From Petrosia ficiformis (Eukaryota; Porifera; Demospongiae; Haplosclerida; Petrosiidae), in the NCBI GenBank assembly GCA_947044365.1, contig OX345653.1:680501-744500 (forward strand): a DNA stretch of 64,000 nt. The letters run 5' to 3'. The notes beneath the pieces are model-generated. The model saw nothing but the letters and a program-made list of their open reading frames with translations. It was not told the DNA's origin and ran no database searches. The first letter of the stretch is position 1; each line of letters starts with the position of its first letter. The position numbers were made by a program, and so were the translations under genes. Positions 35,391 to 49,555 of this stretch are shown here, piece by piece.

Positions 35391-38300
35391 TTAAGTCTCG
35401 TTTTTAGTAAAGGTCTGTGTAAAGTCCATATATCCAGCCAATGGTTCCAATATCTCATTTAAAATCTGGACTATGTCTGCAAAGGTATATCTCTTGTCTG
35501 GACTTTCATTCCAACAGGACGTCATTATAGTGTAACTAAAAAAAGAAAATGTAACTAAAGTATATAGTTCATACTAACTCACATTTCATCAGAACATGCA
35601 CAATTATTTGGTTGATCTAGTCTTCCTCCAGTACTAAGAAGTGTAATAACCTCTTTAGCATTGAGACCAGGATAAGGGATAATACCAAGACTAAATATCT
35701 CCCAACATACCACACCATATGACCACTGAGAGATAATAGTATACCTGACTAATGATTTGTTACAGTAATTCACTAACCACATCTGTTTTCTCATTAAAGT
35801 ACCCATCACGAATGCTCTCCAATGACATCCATTTTATAGGTAGTTTCACTGGTGCATTCGAGTCTTCATCTTTGGTTTGTCTGTAGTAGTTATTGCAGTA
35901 TATGTCTTCAGCAAGTCCAAAATCTGCCACCTTTATAATTCCATCAGATGAAATCCTATTATAACAAACAAATTAAGTTTGTAGACCTCACAAGAATTAT
36001 ATATATGCATACATGCAATTTCTTGTTGCTAGATCTCGATGTACAAATTTCATTTCAGCTAAATACGTCATGCCATTAGCTATTTGTAAGCACATTGATA
36101 GTAGCTGTTTTCTAGTATCTAGGATGATATCTTCATCAGCTTTTTCTGAAACAGTCAAGTTAGCTCTCTCTCTCTTTAGATGAGACAGAAGACTCCCTTC
36201 ATTCATGAACGGCATTACTATACATGGAGCATCTCCATGATCAAAACAGACACCAATAAGAGGTAAAATGTTTAAATGATCAAAAGATTTCATCTTTAAA
36301 CTTTCTCGTATAATATCATCAACATCAGATTTAGTGAATATTCCTGTGTATCAAAGAAAGTGAGATAATTATAATCATTAAAATACACACAATTTCACAA
36401 ATAAATAAACCTTTGAGTGTTTTAACTGCTACTGCTTGTGGCATACCACTGAAGTCTGATTCATGTGTGAGTAAAGCACGATATACAATACCAAATTCAC
36501 CTGTAAGAGGAATTAATGACACTTGATGATGAACAGCAATATCATTAAATTATGCATGTTCAATTGATGTTCCATTCATTATTATACTACAGACAAAAAA
36601 AGTCTTATGAATATCTATCATACTGTAGAAATGATACTGATATTAATATAACAAAAAAAGGCATATATGCTATTATCCACCAATTGTATATATCCCCTTC
36701 GCACAGATATCATGCATCCTCATATGTGCTCAAAATATACTTATTATATTGTGTTGTTCCTGTTCATTGCTCTTTTAGATTTTTTCAATTTCACGTATAG
36801 TTTGATTGGTTATGTGGGTTCATTTGTTATCCATAAATTTCTATATTTATCCACATTGTGACCATACAAATATGGTGTGCACTCCTGTTAATGCTTTCTT
36901 TACAGTAGACAGTTCAGTAAGCCAAAAGCAAGTGATTTTATATCTTAAATAGAATTCTTTTTTAATGACATAATATTGTATATAAATAATAACTGATTTG
37001 TTTTTTTTTCAACTAATGGTTTTCTTTTTTCGAATAGTCAATGTAAAGCTGGAAGCCCTTGAACTTAGTAGTGCAAGCAATTAACAACCTTTTGCATGGT
37101 ATAACATAAACTTTGAAGCACTCATTGTTATACTACACTGAATATTTACAGGACTACACGTTCACTCTCACCTTGACCAATTTTCTCAATTATCTTTAGT
37201 CTTGATGAAGGAATCAAACTGCTATAGAGCTCCCCTAAAGGCACTTCTATTCCAACACTATTTTGAACAATCCTTTGAACAACTTTATCTCTTTCTTCCA
37301 CGATAAAATCCTCTATTGACATTGAGAAACGTTATGCTACTGATACACACAATTTAATAGTATTCATACCATTTCTATTCAATGTATTATTCAAATCACT
37401 CATCATAATAATTCTATGTATGTAAAAATTATAAGTTATTAGTTATTACTATATATGTCTGCATGCACTACAATAACTGATTTGTCACAATACTTACTGT
37501 GCCTCAGGTTGACTTTTATTTCTCTTATGCTTTATTACAAACAACAACATCACTAACAGTACTACACTAATGGAAACTATGATAATTGAAATTGTTACTG
37601 TAATAACGATTACGAAGGATTCATCAAGACCTAGAGACAGAGAGAACAAAAAATTAACAGTTCATTTACAAAAGCAGTACTTGTATAATTATATATATTA
37701 TATATATACCTGATGGAGAGCCTGTGGGAGAGTCAGGGGAGGTTAGTATAGGAGAGAAAAACAGTTCAGGGGAGGTTGCTATAGGAGATGAAACATTATA
37801 GAAAAACTGAATTTGTAACAGATATTCTAATCATTTTTGTTGTATAATCGCAGATCTAATCAACTAAGTGAACAACAGTCATGGTCAAAGTGATAATTTA
37901 TAAGCATATAATTACATTTAGCCTTACCAGTAGTGACATTGATTCTAACACTCCTAGACTCAACATCAGGATCCTGTTGTGATACACCATTAATTGATAT
38001 AACACTTATAGTATATGTTGTCTGAGGAATGAGTCCAGTCAGAGTGTGATGTGTATCTGACACACTGTACACCATACTATTAAAACTTCCATTAGAATAT
38101 GTGATATTATAGGATATATCTGTACGTTCTCCTGTCATATTGGGTGCAGTCCAAATGATAGTAATAAATGTATCTTGTATGTTAATAGCATAAAGGTCTC
38201 TTGGAGCACTAGGTGAAGCTGTAATAGTAAAATGACTTGTATAATTATTATTACTCAAACTTTTACCATAATATTTTTACATGCATAAATTATATTATCT

Positions 38301-41169
38301 ACTGAGGATGTTATGAGAGCTTATAATATTAGGACTGGAAACATCATAAATTATAAATTGATTACTATAGTATGAAAATCAGTAGCAAGCTAACAGTAAA
38401 AGTAAATGTATTGTAAACAGATAGTACACTCACTTGTACATTCAGTATCAACTCCTTCATCCTCAGCTCTGTAATATCCATTCAGACAATCACAGCTCAA
38501 AGTTCCAACATCAGTTGAGTTACTGTTTTCAGGACAGACTATACATTTGTCATCAACTCCTTGTAAGTGTTTATATTCACCCTTCATACAAGCTACAGGT
38601 AATGGAGTATGTACATGTGATTTGAAATTAATACAAATAGCTAAAGATAAAAGTAGAATAGTGTATGTATATTCTATATTAACTATAGTAACAAAATTTG
38701 AATTAAGCTGATATGTTTTGTAGTATATCTAGCAGTTATCAACAGTTGACCAAATTGACCAAATGACACAACTTCTTTAACTATGTATACAACATCTATG
38801 ACACAATTAATTTAGAGTACAAATTCATGTTGTTTCTAATAATCTTTAGAGCCAAATGGTAAAAGGTCAATCTGGCTAAGCACATTTCTTCCTCAACTAA
38901 TAATACATCTCAATATACATGAATGTACTATTTCTTAGAATACTATAGTCTCACTAGTGAATATCATTAGTATGTGTTGTTATGTTATGAATATTGTTAA
39001 TTAATTGCTTTGGAATTTATTACAGCTTATTTTAGTGATATACTGATCATATTACACTATTACATGCTACATGTATTACATATACATGTACATATACTGT
39101 GCAATACCTACTAATACATGTACATGTACATATTCTGTACATACCCATGTACATACATTATCACATATGTATATACCTACTAGTACATATACGTACACTA
39201 TCATATGTACTTACTGTACATATGATAGAATACATGTACATACACTATTACATGTACATTGTATAAGACATTAATCAGAGCATCCCTGAGGAACTTTAGG
39301 AGCTTTATATTTTACTCCACTTTTAGGTTGTAACACAGGTGAATACAAAATCTTATCGTCACGATAATGACAAATGTATAATGTTTTTGTGAATATTTGA
39401 AACACAGAAGACATACTTATGTTATTATATTATATCATGTAACAAGCTATGTATTCTAACTTAATCATTCACAATATAATATTTTAACTTAGGTATCATA
39501 AGTGGATCAATAACATCATGTAGCAATTCATTTTGTTCTGAAAGACAGTCAAACAATAAAGAAAATCAATTGATTTTGTTATTGTTGTTGATAAAAGTTA
39601 GTTTTGTATAATTATGTTCTTAGTTGTGTAAATAAGTTAATTACACTACATAAATAGTGAAAATAACCAATTTATTGTTTAGTACAGTTACAAGGAATAG
39701 CATAAATTGCAATCTAGTTTGTAATACAGGTTATTGTGGCTATATACATAATGTTACTATGACATTAAGTATGAAAATGTACACTAGAATAAATTAAATT
39801 ATGTATTTGTTGGCCAGAACTGCCAGATACAATCATTTTAAGTGGTTGTTGGTTGAAACACGAGTAGCTGATAGCACCCTAAAATTATACTGCTTCAACT
39901 AATTGGTTATAAGTAGTTATGGCATTAGCAGGCATGTATACATAATAATCTGAACAACCATACAACAAATCCTTGCAACTGTACTAATTTAATTAATAAA
40001 AGTTATTGCAGTGTAAATAAACGACATCAAAATGAGGTTAAGACATACATTCGTCACAATGGCTTTAGATTGTCTACTGATATTGACATAGCTATTCACT
40101 AACCTTCACAAATCCCACTTATATTTTCATATCCAGCATTACAAGAACACATAACTTGAGTATCTCCCCATACTCCAGACACTTCACACTCTAGATTTAA
40201 GTCACCTGATATTGGACTAGAATTTTGATCAACACATGTACCAGTAACAACTCTGTCTTGTGGATTAGTGAAAGGTGGGGCAATTGTCTCAGGATAGACA
40301 ACCATATTAACTACTTGATATGGACACACATTGTAATACACTAAAATACGAGATACTATAGTACATGATCCTCCATCAACCACTGATAAATACATTCCTC
40401 TAGAGGATATCTTGAAACGTTGGCTAGCAGTGGTTTGACCTCCTTGATCAGTAGTATGAAACAGTCTCACTCCAGTGTCACTATAAGATGTGTTCATAAC
40501 ACGACCTGTTTCATCAATCACATTTGTTTCATAAGCCCATACTGAGAATGACCGTTGACATGCACACTGAGTAGTACTGGAGAATGTCATATATATAGTG
40601 AGTTCATCAACTCCATTATCACTGATATTAATGTATTGAGTTATCAACCAGTTCTTCTGAGGTTGATTCTCAAAGTCACAAGCAATCAATCTGTGTCGAC
40701 AAACAATACCTTGATCCAGATCAACCCACTGAGTTAAAAAAATAATTTGTACCAAATCTACATAATGTAACTATGTAGCTATAGTATATTGTATGTAATA
40801 TATATATATATATTATAATGTATGTATATATATATATATAATTTATATATATACATTACTGCTATATAATGTTCACTTTTAAAATTGCATTAATATTTTG
40901 AAACTCACTTGATTATAAGTTCCTCCCATATCAATACCATCAAAGTCAACAGACTTCCATATATTACTTTCCCCTTCAAAACTAATCAGATTCTGAGATT
41001 GATAATCCTGTGTATCTAACAAGACCTTCTCATTAGGAGATACAGGTATTCTACTTATTGCATCAAGACATTCATCATCAAAATCACCAGGAGCTACACT
41101 AGTACTGTTTGAAATACACAATACAAAAATATATAACTCCAGAAGTAAGTAAAATCTCTGTACTGACAT
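35391..41169 (-). CDS. Eph-like receptor tyrosine kinase F
   Basis: Thirteen exons in one frame give 869 residues: 40909-41169, 40104-40728, 38434-38592, 37928-38218, 37710-37778, 37498-37630, 37370-37413, 37172-37312, 36411-36500, 36013-36343, 35778-35955, 35583-35725 and 35391-35535. Domains are as in B: signal peptide, Eph ligand-binding domain, one Cys-rich repeat (here CPENSNSTDVGTLSCDC), FN3, a 23-residue Ser/Pro stalk, transmembrane helix, juxtamembrane segment, and a kinase with an intact glycine loop, VAVK, HRDLATRN and DFG. Exon 2 carries the QNSSPISGDLNLE variant shared with E and H rather than the NASPISG form of B, D and I, so the ectodomain and the kinase part have different nearest relatives. 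The first start in the signal-peptide frame was chosen, matching all units. Confidence 0.9.
39065..39262. repeat. TACATGTA-rich degenerate repeat (F)
   Basis: Same tract as in the other units, between the Cys-rich exon and exon 2. Confidence 0.75.
39644..40013. mobile_element. CACTGCAAAAA-family MITE (F)
   Basis: Positional counterpart of 13664-14075, here with a worn right end (AAAAGTTATTGCAGTG). Confidence 0.6.
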
Positions 41170-41201
41170 GACTTAAGAAACCTGCACTGTGCACTATTCA
41201 G

Positions 41202-41465
41202 CAGAGACGGATCTCAGGGTTGGCCTGGCCCATCCTGGCAAAAATAATTATATAATAATTATTCTGTAATAAATTAAATTAATTTTATTATTATGCACAA
41301 GACTGCACGTGTTGTCAAAACTATTGTTAGAACTTGTTGCAGCTGTTCTGTTTGAAGTTGCCTAAGTGAGAAATGTCAAAACAGCTTTTAATAAAACTAT
41401 CATTAAAGCTTCCCCATATGCTAGGCCCACCCAGGAGTTTTTGGCTAGATATCGATCTGCCCCTG
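41202..41465. mobile_element. hAT-type MITE upstream of F start codon
   Basis: Same 264-bp element and same CTATTCAG duplication (41194-41201 and 41466-41473) as upstream of E, at the same distance from the ATG. It was therefore copied with the gene rather than inserted again. Confidence 0.88.
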
Positions 41466-41473
41466 CTATTCAG

Positions 41474-42501
41474 AAAATGTAACTGAATTTAAATAGTGGT
41501 CATTTAATTACAGTGTTTATCTTAAAAAAACATCACCTCAGCTGAATTCTTTTTTTCTGCTTCCAAAGCAACTAATTCCAAACTGAAGATTTGACAATTG
41601 GAATGACATTACATCAGTAGAATGGCATAATCACATTATTAATCATCATTTCACAAGATAAAATTTCATTTCTATTTGCACATGGTAGCCTCAGGCTGCT
41701 ACTCATGATATGTTGTATCCTGAAACTGTTGAACATTTCATAATTAATTAATGAACATCACTCAACACTGTTTGTGAATATAATATAATCATGTAATAAT
41801 AGTAATGAGATATCATCACCATTGCAACTCTCTCCATTGTTACGGATCACTGAAAATGCAGTGGCCCACTGAAAGTGGAAGGGAGGGAATATGCTGAGGC
41901 CACAAGGAGAAGGGGAAATGATGGTGACTGGGACCTTCTTGGTATTAAAAGCTCTTAATTAACTCTTATTTCCTTCTTTTCTGCTTTATTTTTCCATTCT
42001 TTCTCAATTTTTTGAATTAAATACTTTTGTTTAAAAACATGCAGCATAACAAACAAGTTGAGCAACAACAAGAGGTTATAATAATGGCCCTGGTTAAAAT
42101 ACCTAGTCTACACCACTACTAATCAAAGGAAAATATCAAAATATTTATAATTGTTACTCATTACATGGAATTTCTTGTATACTTATTTCAACTTTGCATG
42201 CAAAAATTATCTGTGGAAATAATTATATATAATTATAATTACACAGGAGACACACTGTTAAATAACAGTAGATATAGTACAAGAGAGTGGATCATTTAAA
42301 TTACACATATAACAATAATCATTTTATTTGTTTTAATATGACTATAATGATCACTTTTGGTGATACATAATTATACGATCAATTATAATTTATAATATTT
42401 ATACTTACTAAAAGGGTTTTGGTTTTACTTAACTAACTAAACACGTCGACAATTAAAAAAAGCAGAGATTCACACACTTTTATTAGCTTCAAATGTAATA
42501 C
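41474..42501. other. Spacer between receptors G and F
   Basis: Array spacer with upstream flank of F and 3' flank of G. An AATAAA signal for G lies at about 42478-42484 on the minus strand. No gene is seen. Confidence 0.6.
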
Positions 42502-45500
42502 TTAAGTCTCGTTTTTAGTAAAGGTCTGTGTAAAGTCCATATATCCAGCCAATGGTTCCAATATCTCATTTAAAATCTGGACTATGTCTGCAAAGGTATA
42601 TCTCTTGTCTGGACTTTCATTCCAACAAGATAACATTATAGTGTAACTAAAAAAAGAAAATGTAACTGAAGTATATAGTTCATACTAACTCACATTTCAT
42701 CAGAACATGCACAATTATTTGGTTGATCTAGTCTTCCTCCAGTACTAAGAAGTGTAATAACCTCTTTAGCATTGAGACCAGGATAAGGGATAATACCAAG
42801 ACTAAATATCTCCCAACATACCACACCATATGACCACTGAAAGATAATGGTATACCTGACTAATGATTTGTTACAGTAATTCACTAACCACATCTGTTTT
42901 CTCATTAAAGTACCCATCACGAATGCTCTCCAATGACATCCATTTTATAGGTAGTTTCACTGGTGCATTCGAGTCTTCATCTTTGGTTTGTCTGTAGTAG
43001 TTATTGCAGTATATGTCTTCAGCAAGTCCAAAATCAGCCACCTTTATAATTCCATCAGATGAAATCCTATTATAACAAACAAATTAAGTCTGTAGACCTC
43101 ACAAGAATTATATATGTGCATACATGCAATTTCTTGTTGCTAGATCTCGATGTACAAATTTCATTTCAGCTAAATACATCATGCCATTAGCTATTTGTAA
43201 GCACATTGATAGTAGCTGTTTTCTAGTATCTAGGATGATATCTTCATCAGCTTTTTCTGAAACAGTCAAGTTAGCTCTCTCTCTCTTTAGATGAGACAGA
43301 AGACTCCCTTCATTCATGAACGGCATTACAATACATGGAGCATCTCCATGATCAAAACAGACACCAATAAGAGGTAAAATGTTTAAATGATCAAAAGATT
43401 TCATCTTTAAACTTTCTCGTATAATATCATCAACATCAGATTTAGTGAATATTCCTGCGTATGAAAGAAATTGAGATGATTATAATCATTAAAATACACA
43501 AATTTCACAAATAAATAAACCTTTGAGTGTTTTAACTGCTACTGCTTGTGGCATACCACTGAAGTCTGATTCTTGTGTGAGTAGAGCACGATATACAATA
43601 CCAAATTCACCTGTAGAAGGAATTAATGACACTTGATGATGAACAGCAATTATGCATGTTCAATTGATGTTCCATTCGTTATACTAGAGACAAAAAAGGT
43701 CTTATGAATATCTATCATACTGTAGAAATGATACTGATATAAAACATAATGGCATATGCTATTATCCACCATATCCTCTTTACACAGATATCATGCATCC
43801 TCATATGTACACAAAATATACTTCTTATATTGTATTGTTCCTGTTCCTTGTTCTTTTAGCTTTTTTCTAGCAAACAATTACATTATGTACACTTTTAATA
43901 ATAATTGGTTATTTCAACATAGTTTGACTGGTTATATAGGTTCATTATAACTTTGTTTTTCCATAAATGTTTATATTCACGTTGTGACCATACAAATGTG
44001 GACTCTTCAGTAAGTTCAGTGTGCACTCCTCTTAATGCAGTAGACAGTTTTTGTTTGTTGAAGCAGTTCAGTAAAACATCAGTACACATGCAGGTAATCT
44101 TTTCTCAAATAGTCAGTCAACATAAACTTGGAAACACTTGATCTTAGTAGAGTAAACAATCAACAACCTTTTGCATGGTATAACAAACTTTGAAAGCACT
44201 CATTATTATGAATTAACACACTTGTAGTTAAGATATAAAATCACCTGCTTTTGGTATTGGTTGAAACAATAAATCAGTTATTATTTATACATGACTCTCA
44301 CCTTGACCAATCTTTTCAATTATCTTTAGTCTCGATGAAGGAATCAAACTGCTATAGAGCTCCCCTAAAGGCACTTCTGTTCCAACACTATTTTGAAGAA
44401 TCCTTTGAACAACTTTATCTCTTTCTTCCTCAATAAAATCCTCTAATAACATTGAGAAACATTATGCTACTGATACACACAATTTAATAGTGTTCATACC
44501 ATTTCTATTCAATGTATTATTCAAATCACTCATCATAACAATTCTATATGTATGTAAAAATTATAAGTTATTAGTTATTACTATATTTCTGCATGCACTA
44601 CAATAACTGATTTGTCACAATACTTACTGTGCCTCAGGTTGACTTTTATTTCTCTTACGCTTTATTACAAACAATAATATCACTAACAGTACTGCACTAA
44701 TGAAAACTATGATAATTGACACTGTTACTGTAATAATGATTACAAAGGATTCATCAAGACCTGGAGACAGAGAGAACCAAAACTTTAACATGTATATATA
44801 TAAACAGTACTTATATAATTATATACCTGATGTTACAGAAGTAGATGCTACTGTAGGAGAGAGAAATATTTCAGGAGAGGTTGCTATAGGAGAAGAAAAC
44901 ACTTCAGGGGAGGTTGTTATAGGAGAAGAAAACACTTCAGGGGAGGTTGCTATAGGAGAGAAAAACACTTCAGGGGAGGTTGCTATAGGAGAGAAACATA
45001 TTATAAAAATATGTGTTTGTAACAAATATTTTAATCATTTCTGTAATATAATTCTAATTAACTTTAGCTATATAACAACTAGTGACGGTCAAAGCACTAA
45101 AATATATAATTACAATTAGACTTACCAGTAGTGACATTGATTCTAACAGTCCTAGACTCAACATCAGGATCCTGTTGTGATACACCATTAATTGATATAA
45201 CACTTATAGTATATGTTGTCTCGGGAATGAGCCCAGTCAGAGTGTACTGTGTATCTGACACACTGTACACTATACTATTAAAACTTCCATTAGAATATGT
45301 GATATTATAAGATATATCTGTACGTTCTCCTGTCATACTGGGTTCAGTCCAATTAATAGTGATGAATGTATCTTGTATGTTAGTAGCATAGAGGTGTCTT
45401 GAAGCACTAGGCGGAGCTGTAATAGTAAAATGGAAGTATATATTAGAAACATTTAACTTATAACATTTGTATATTACTCAAATTTTTACCATTATACCTT

Positions 45501-48464
45501 TACATGCATAAATTATATTATCAACTTAGGAGATATTTTAATATTAGGACTGAAAATATCAGAAACTATACAATTGATTACACTACACTGCAAAAATGGA
45601 ATTGTTAAAATAACAAATGTATATATTTGTTAGTATAGTTGCAAGGATGCAAATTATAATTTAGTTACTCATACAGGGTGTTATGACTGCATGATAATGT
45701 ACTTATACCAATTATAATCAAATATTTTGCTTAGAACTTTGTAATCAATTAGACCATATAAGGAAATTGAAACTGTAATTATTGGATTGTAATTGGTAGT
45801 ATAATAAATACATGTATATTCTATGTCAGCATGCAGTCCTACATAACCAATTAAATTACAATTTCCATTATTCCTTGCAACTGTGCTAACAAATGAATTA
45901 GTTATGTTAACAATTTTATTTTTGCAGTGTAGGATTAGCATAACTAAAATTATTGTAAACAAATAGTATACTCACCTGTACACTCAGTATCAACTCCTTC
46001 ATTCTCAGCTCTGTAATATCCATCCAGACAATCACAGCTCAAAGCTCCAACACCAGTTGAGTTACTGTTTTCAGGACAGACTATACATTCGTCATCAACA
46101 TCTTGTAAGTGTTTGTATTCACCCTCCATACAAGCTACAGGTAATGGAGTATGTACATGTGGTTTGAAATTAAAAACAAATAAATAGAGATAAAAGTAGA
46201 ACAGTGTATGTATATTCTATATTAAAATAAAAACAGTAATAAATTAAAAAAAAAAAATCTACTAATGAAAGAAGCTTAATTAAGCTGATATGGCAGTACA
46301 ATAAAATCTTGAAGAAGACCATCAGCTTGATCAATCTGTGTACTAAGAATGGAGTTACACTTATACAGAACCTATTATTCAGAGTACATTGAATGACAGA
46401 GATATTGACTCACAGGTTTTTGATCAAGTTCAAGCACACCTTCCTACAGATTGTACGAAAGTAGACGTGTCTAACAGCTCGTAGATATTTGTACACAGCT
46501 CAAGAGTTGTTCATGCATTTAGTTTTGATTTTTTATTTGGGAATTGGGATAAATATATAAACATAAACGAAGTTATTTATATATACACGTACATTACATC
46601 CCAATTTGACATGTCAAAAACAAAATTATACCACATAATAGCACTTATATATAGGTTGTAACACAGGTGAATACAAATTCTTACAAGGTAATGACAAATA
46701 TATAATCTTTTAATAATATCTACTATGTATAAATTGAACCTTGTGATATTTTTAAAACCACAAGTTTGAAACACAGAAGAGATACTTGTTTATTATATAT
46801 TATATCATGTAACAAGCTATGTACTCTAACTTAACAATTCACAATATGATATCTTAACATCAAACTTTATGTATCATGAATAGATCAATAACCCATGTAG
46901 CAATTTTGGTCTGAAAGACAGTCAAACGATAGTATCTCCCAATAGAAAAGAAATCAATTGATTTTGTTATTGTTGTTGATAAAATAACAATGTTAGTTAT
47001 TATAGTATATGCTCTTAGTTATGTAGACAATAATAAAGATGACATCAAAGATGAGGTTAAGACATAAATTCATTTTTAGCAATATAATTGTTTTAGATTG
47101 TCTACTGATATTGATATGGCTATTCACTAACCTTCACAAATCCCACTTATGTTCTCATATCCAGCATTACAAGAACACATAACTTGAGTATCTCCCCATA
47201 CTCCAGATACTTCACACTCCAGCTGGTTTAAGTTACCTGATATTGGACTAGCGTTGTCTACACATGTACCAGTAACAACTCTGTCTTGTGGATTACTGAA
47301 AGATGGGGCAACTGTCTCAGGATAGATAACCATATTAACTACTTGATATGGACACACATTGTAATACACTAAAATACGAGATATTGTAGTACATGATCCT
47401 CCATCAACTACTGATAAATATAGTCCTGTAGAGGATATTGAGAAATGTTGGGTAGCAGTAGTTTGTTCTCCTTGTTCAGTAGTATGAAACAGTCTCACTC
47501 CAGTGTAACTATAAAATGTGTTATTAACACGACCTGTTTCATCAATCACATTTGTTTCATAAGTCCATACTGAGAATGACTGTTGACATGCACACTGAGT
47601 AACACTAGAGAATGTCATATGTATAGTGAGTTCATCAACTCCATTATCACTGATATTAATGTATTGAGTTATCAGCCAGTTCTTCTGAGGTTGATTGTTA
47701 TAGTCACAAGCAATAAATCTGTGTCGACAAACAATACCTTGATCCAGATCAACCCACTGAGTAAAAAAAATAAATTGTACCAAATGTATAATGTATATTG
47801 TATATAACATATAAGATGTGTTCATAACACGACCTGTTTCATTAATCACATTTGTTTCATAAGCCCATACTGAGAATGACTGTTGACATGCACACTGAGT
47901 AACACTAGAGAAAGTCATATATATAGTGAGTTCATCAACTCCATTATCACTGATATTAATGTATTGAGTTATTAGCCAGTTCTTCTGAGGTTGATTGTTA
48001 TAGTCACAAACAATAAATCTGTGTCGACAAACAACACCTGAATCCTGATCAACCCACTGAGTTAAAAATGTATACATATGTACATAAAATGTAACTATGT
48101 TAATATTCATATAATTTATATTATAATGGTTTTAGCTTGGCAGCTGAACATACATAATACATATATAATAATTATAAAGTTGCATCAATATTTTGAAACT
48201 CACTTGATTATACGTTCCTCCCATATCAATACCATCAAAGTCAATTGACTTCCATATATTACTTTCCCCATAATAAGTAATCAGATACTGAGATTCATAA
48301 TCCTGTGAATCTAACAAGACCTTCTCATTAGGAGATACAGGTATTCTAGTTATTGCATCAAGACATACTTCATCAAAATCACCAGGAGCTACACTAGTAC
48401 TGTTTGAAATACACAACACAAAAATAAAAATCCCCAGAAGTAAGTAAAATCTCTGTACTGCCAT
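42502..48464 (-). CDS. Eph-like receptor tyrosine kinase G with duplicated LBD part
   Basis: Exons are 48204-48464, 47132-48056 (or 47132-47756), 45976-46134, 45126-45416, 44827-44982, 44628-44760, 44500-44543, 44302-44442, 43521-43610, 43124-43454, 42889-43066, 42694-42836 and 42502-42646. Exon 2 is unusual: 300 extra bases at 47757-48056 repeat its first part (WVDQDSGVVCRHRF to GRVMNTSY) and run without a stop through old intron sequence into the normal exon. Both acceptors are intact, so a 998- or an 898-residue protein is possible. The stalk exon is also longer, with four copies of an 11-residue SPIATSPEVFS-like unit against two in B, F and I. The kinase keeps all catalytic motifs. The 3' half is closest to B, as shown by a shared juxtamembrane intron. 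Confidence 0.88.
44847..44982 (-). repeat. 33-bp coding minisatellite in G stalk exon
   Basis: Four tandem units of 33 bp encode A-T-S-P-E-V-F-S-S-P-I on the minus strand. Each unit contains TCTCCTATAGCA or a close variant, so a usable pyrimidine-AG acceptor recurs in the same phase. The homologous stalk exon of B, F and I is 69 bp with two units; here it is 156 bp. Confidence 0.85.
45586..45929. mobile_element. CACTGCAAAAA MITE (G)
   Basis: The ends CACTGCAAAAATGGAATTGTT and AACAATTTTATTTTTGCAGTG are inverted repeats (one small indel), and the next bases (AAAATAAC against GTTATGTT) continue the match in part. It lies in the FN3/Cys-rich intron. Confidence 0.8.
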
Positions 48465-49273
48465 GACTTAAGAAAACCTGCACTCTGCACTATTCAGAGA
48501 ATGTAACTGAATTTAATTAGTATTCAATTAATTACAGGGTTGATCTTAAAAAAACATCACCTAATATTTTTTTCTGCTTCCAAAGCAACTAATTCCAAAC
48601 TGAAGATGTGACAATTGGAATGACAATACATCAGTAGAATGGCATATCACATTATTAATCATCATTTCACAAGATAAAATTTCATTTATATTTACTGCAC
48701 ATGGTAGCTAGCTATGTAGTTGAACGTTTTAAAATTAATGTACATCACTCAACACTGTGAATATAATAATTATAATCATGTAATAATTGATTATAATACC
48801 TAGTCTACACCACCACTGATCAGAAGAAAATATCATAATTGTTACTTATTACGTTGAATTTCTTGTATACGTATTTCAACTATGCACGCAAAAATTAGCT
48901 ATCTGTGGAAATACTTATTTATAATTATATATAACTTACACACACTCAGTACATGTACTGCCAACCTCAATATGAAATAATAAGACTAAAATGCATATAT
49001 ATCACACACTTTGTCAGCACAAGTTCATTTGTAGAAACATGAATATGTAATATGTAAACCATAACTTTGAAGACTTGCTTCACATTGTTGAGTGGAAATT
49101 GAGAGCTCTTGTAATTATATGCATATCACCATGCAGTCATAACAACCTACTCAACCAATTATATTACTCTTTCACTATTTGTTGCTGACCAATAAATTAG
49201 TAATTCTATTTTTGCAGACAATAATATAGACAATATTATAATTATTATGGCGAGTTAAACACATTGTACAGAG

Positions 49274-49311
<38 letters not shown>

Positions 49312-49555
49312 TATATATATAATATATATATATATATATGCAGACAATAATCTATTATGGTATTTAAAAATGTCCATTATTATATCATTTTCTCTTGGAA
49401 TTACTTTAAATTTGCAGTCTACAAAACATAAAAAAGGAAATCCTAACAGTAAAAATATTATTATATATTATCAAACTAAAAACAACAAAAAAAGAATCTC
49501 ACTAAAAATATTACATGATATCATAATTATTAGTTTGGTTTCACGCTGTATTCTG
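48465..49555. other. Spacer between receptors H and G
   Basis: Duplicate of the spacer 26978-28342, lacking about 286 bp and with a longer TA repeat (49280-49338). No gene is seen. The plus-strand open frame at 49370-49678 is antisense to the tail exon of H. Confidence 0.6.

Larger units (their letters stand above)
26325..39640. repeat. Segmental duplication, copy 1
   Basis: This block (part of exon 2 and exon 1 of D, all of E, and most of F) corresponds to 47812-60820 with offsets of about 21.1-21.5 kb. Whole exons of E match H at a constant offset of 21213 bp over 28.3-29.4 kb. Offsets then change through small indels and simple-repeat length. The left edge falls inside exon 2. The right edge is estimated from where F and I stop resembling each other more than other units. 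Confidence 0.8.

Noticed and set aside
40555..40737. 60-codon plus-strand frames opposite exon 2 (also 14637, 19271, 54543, 61747)
   Set aside because: Shadows of the conserved ligand-binding exon on the other strand.
44700..45119. 139-codon plus-strand frame with GEVAIGEENTS repeats
   Set aside because: It is the reverse reading of the G stalk minisatellite. The minus-strand frame has correct splice sites and matches B, F and I.
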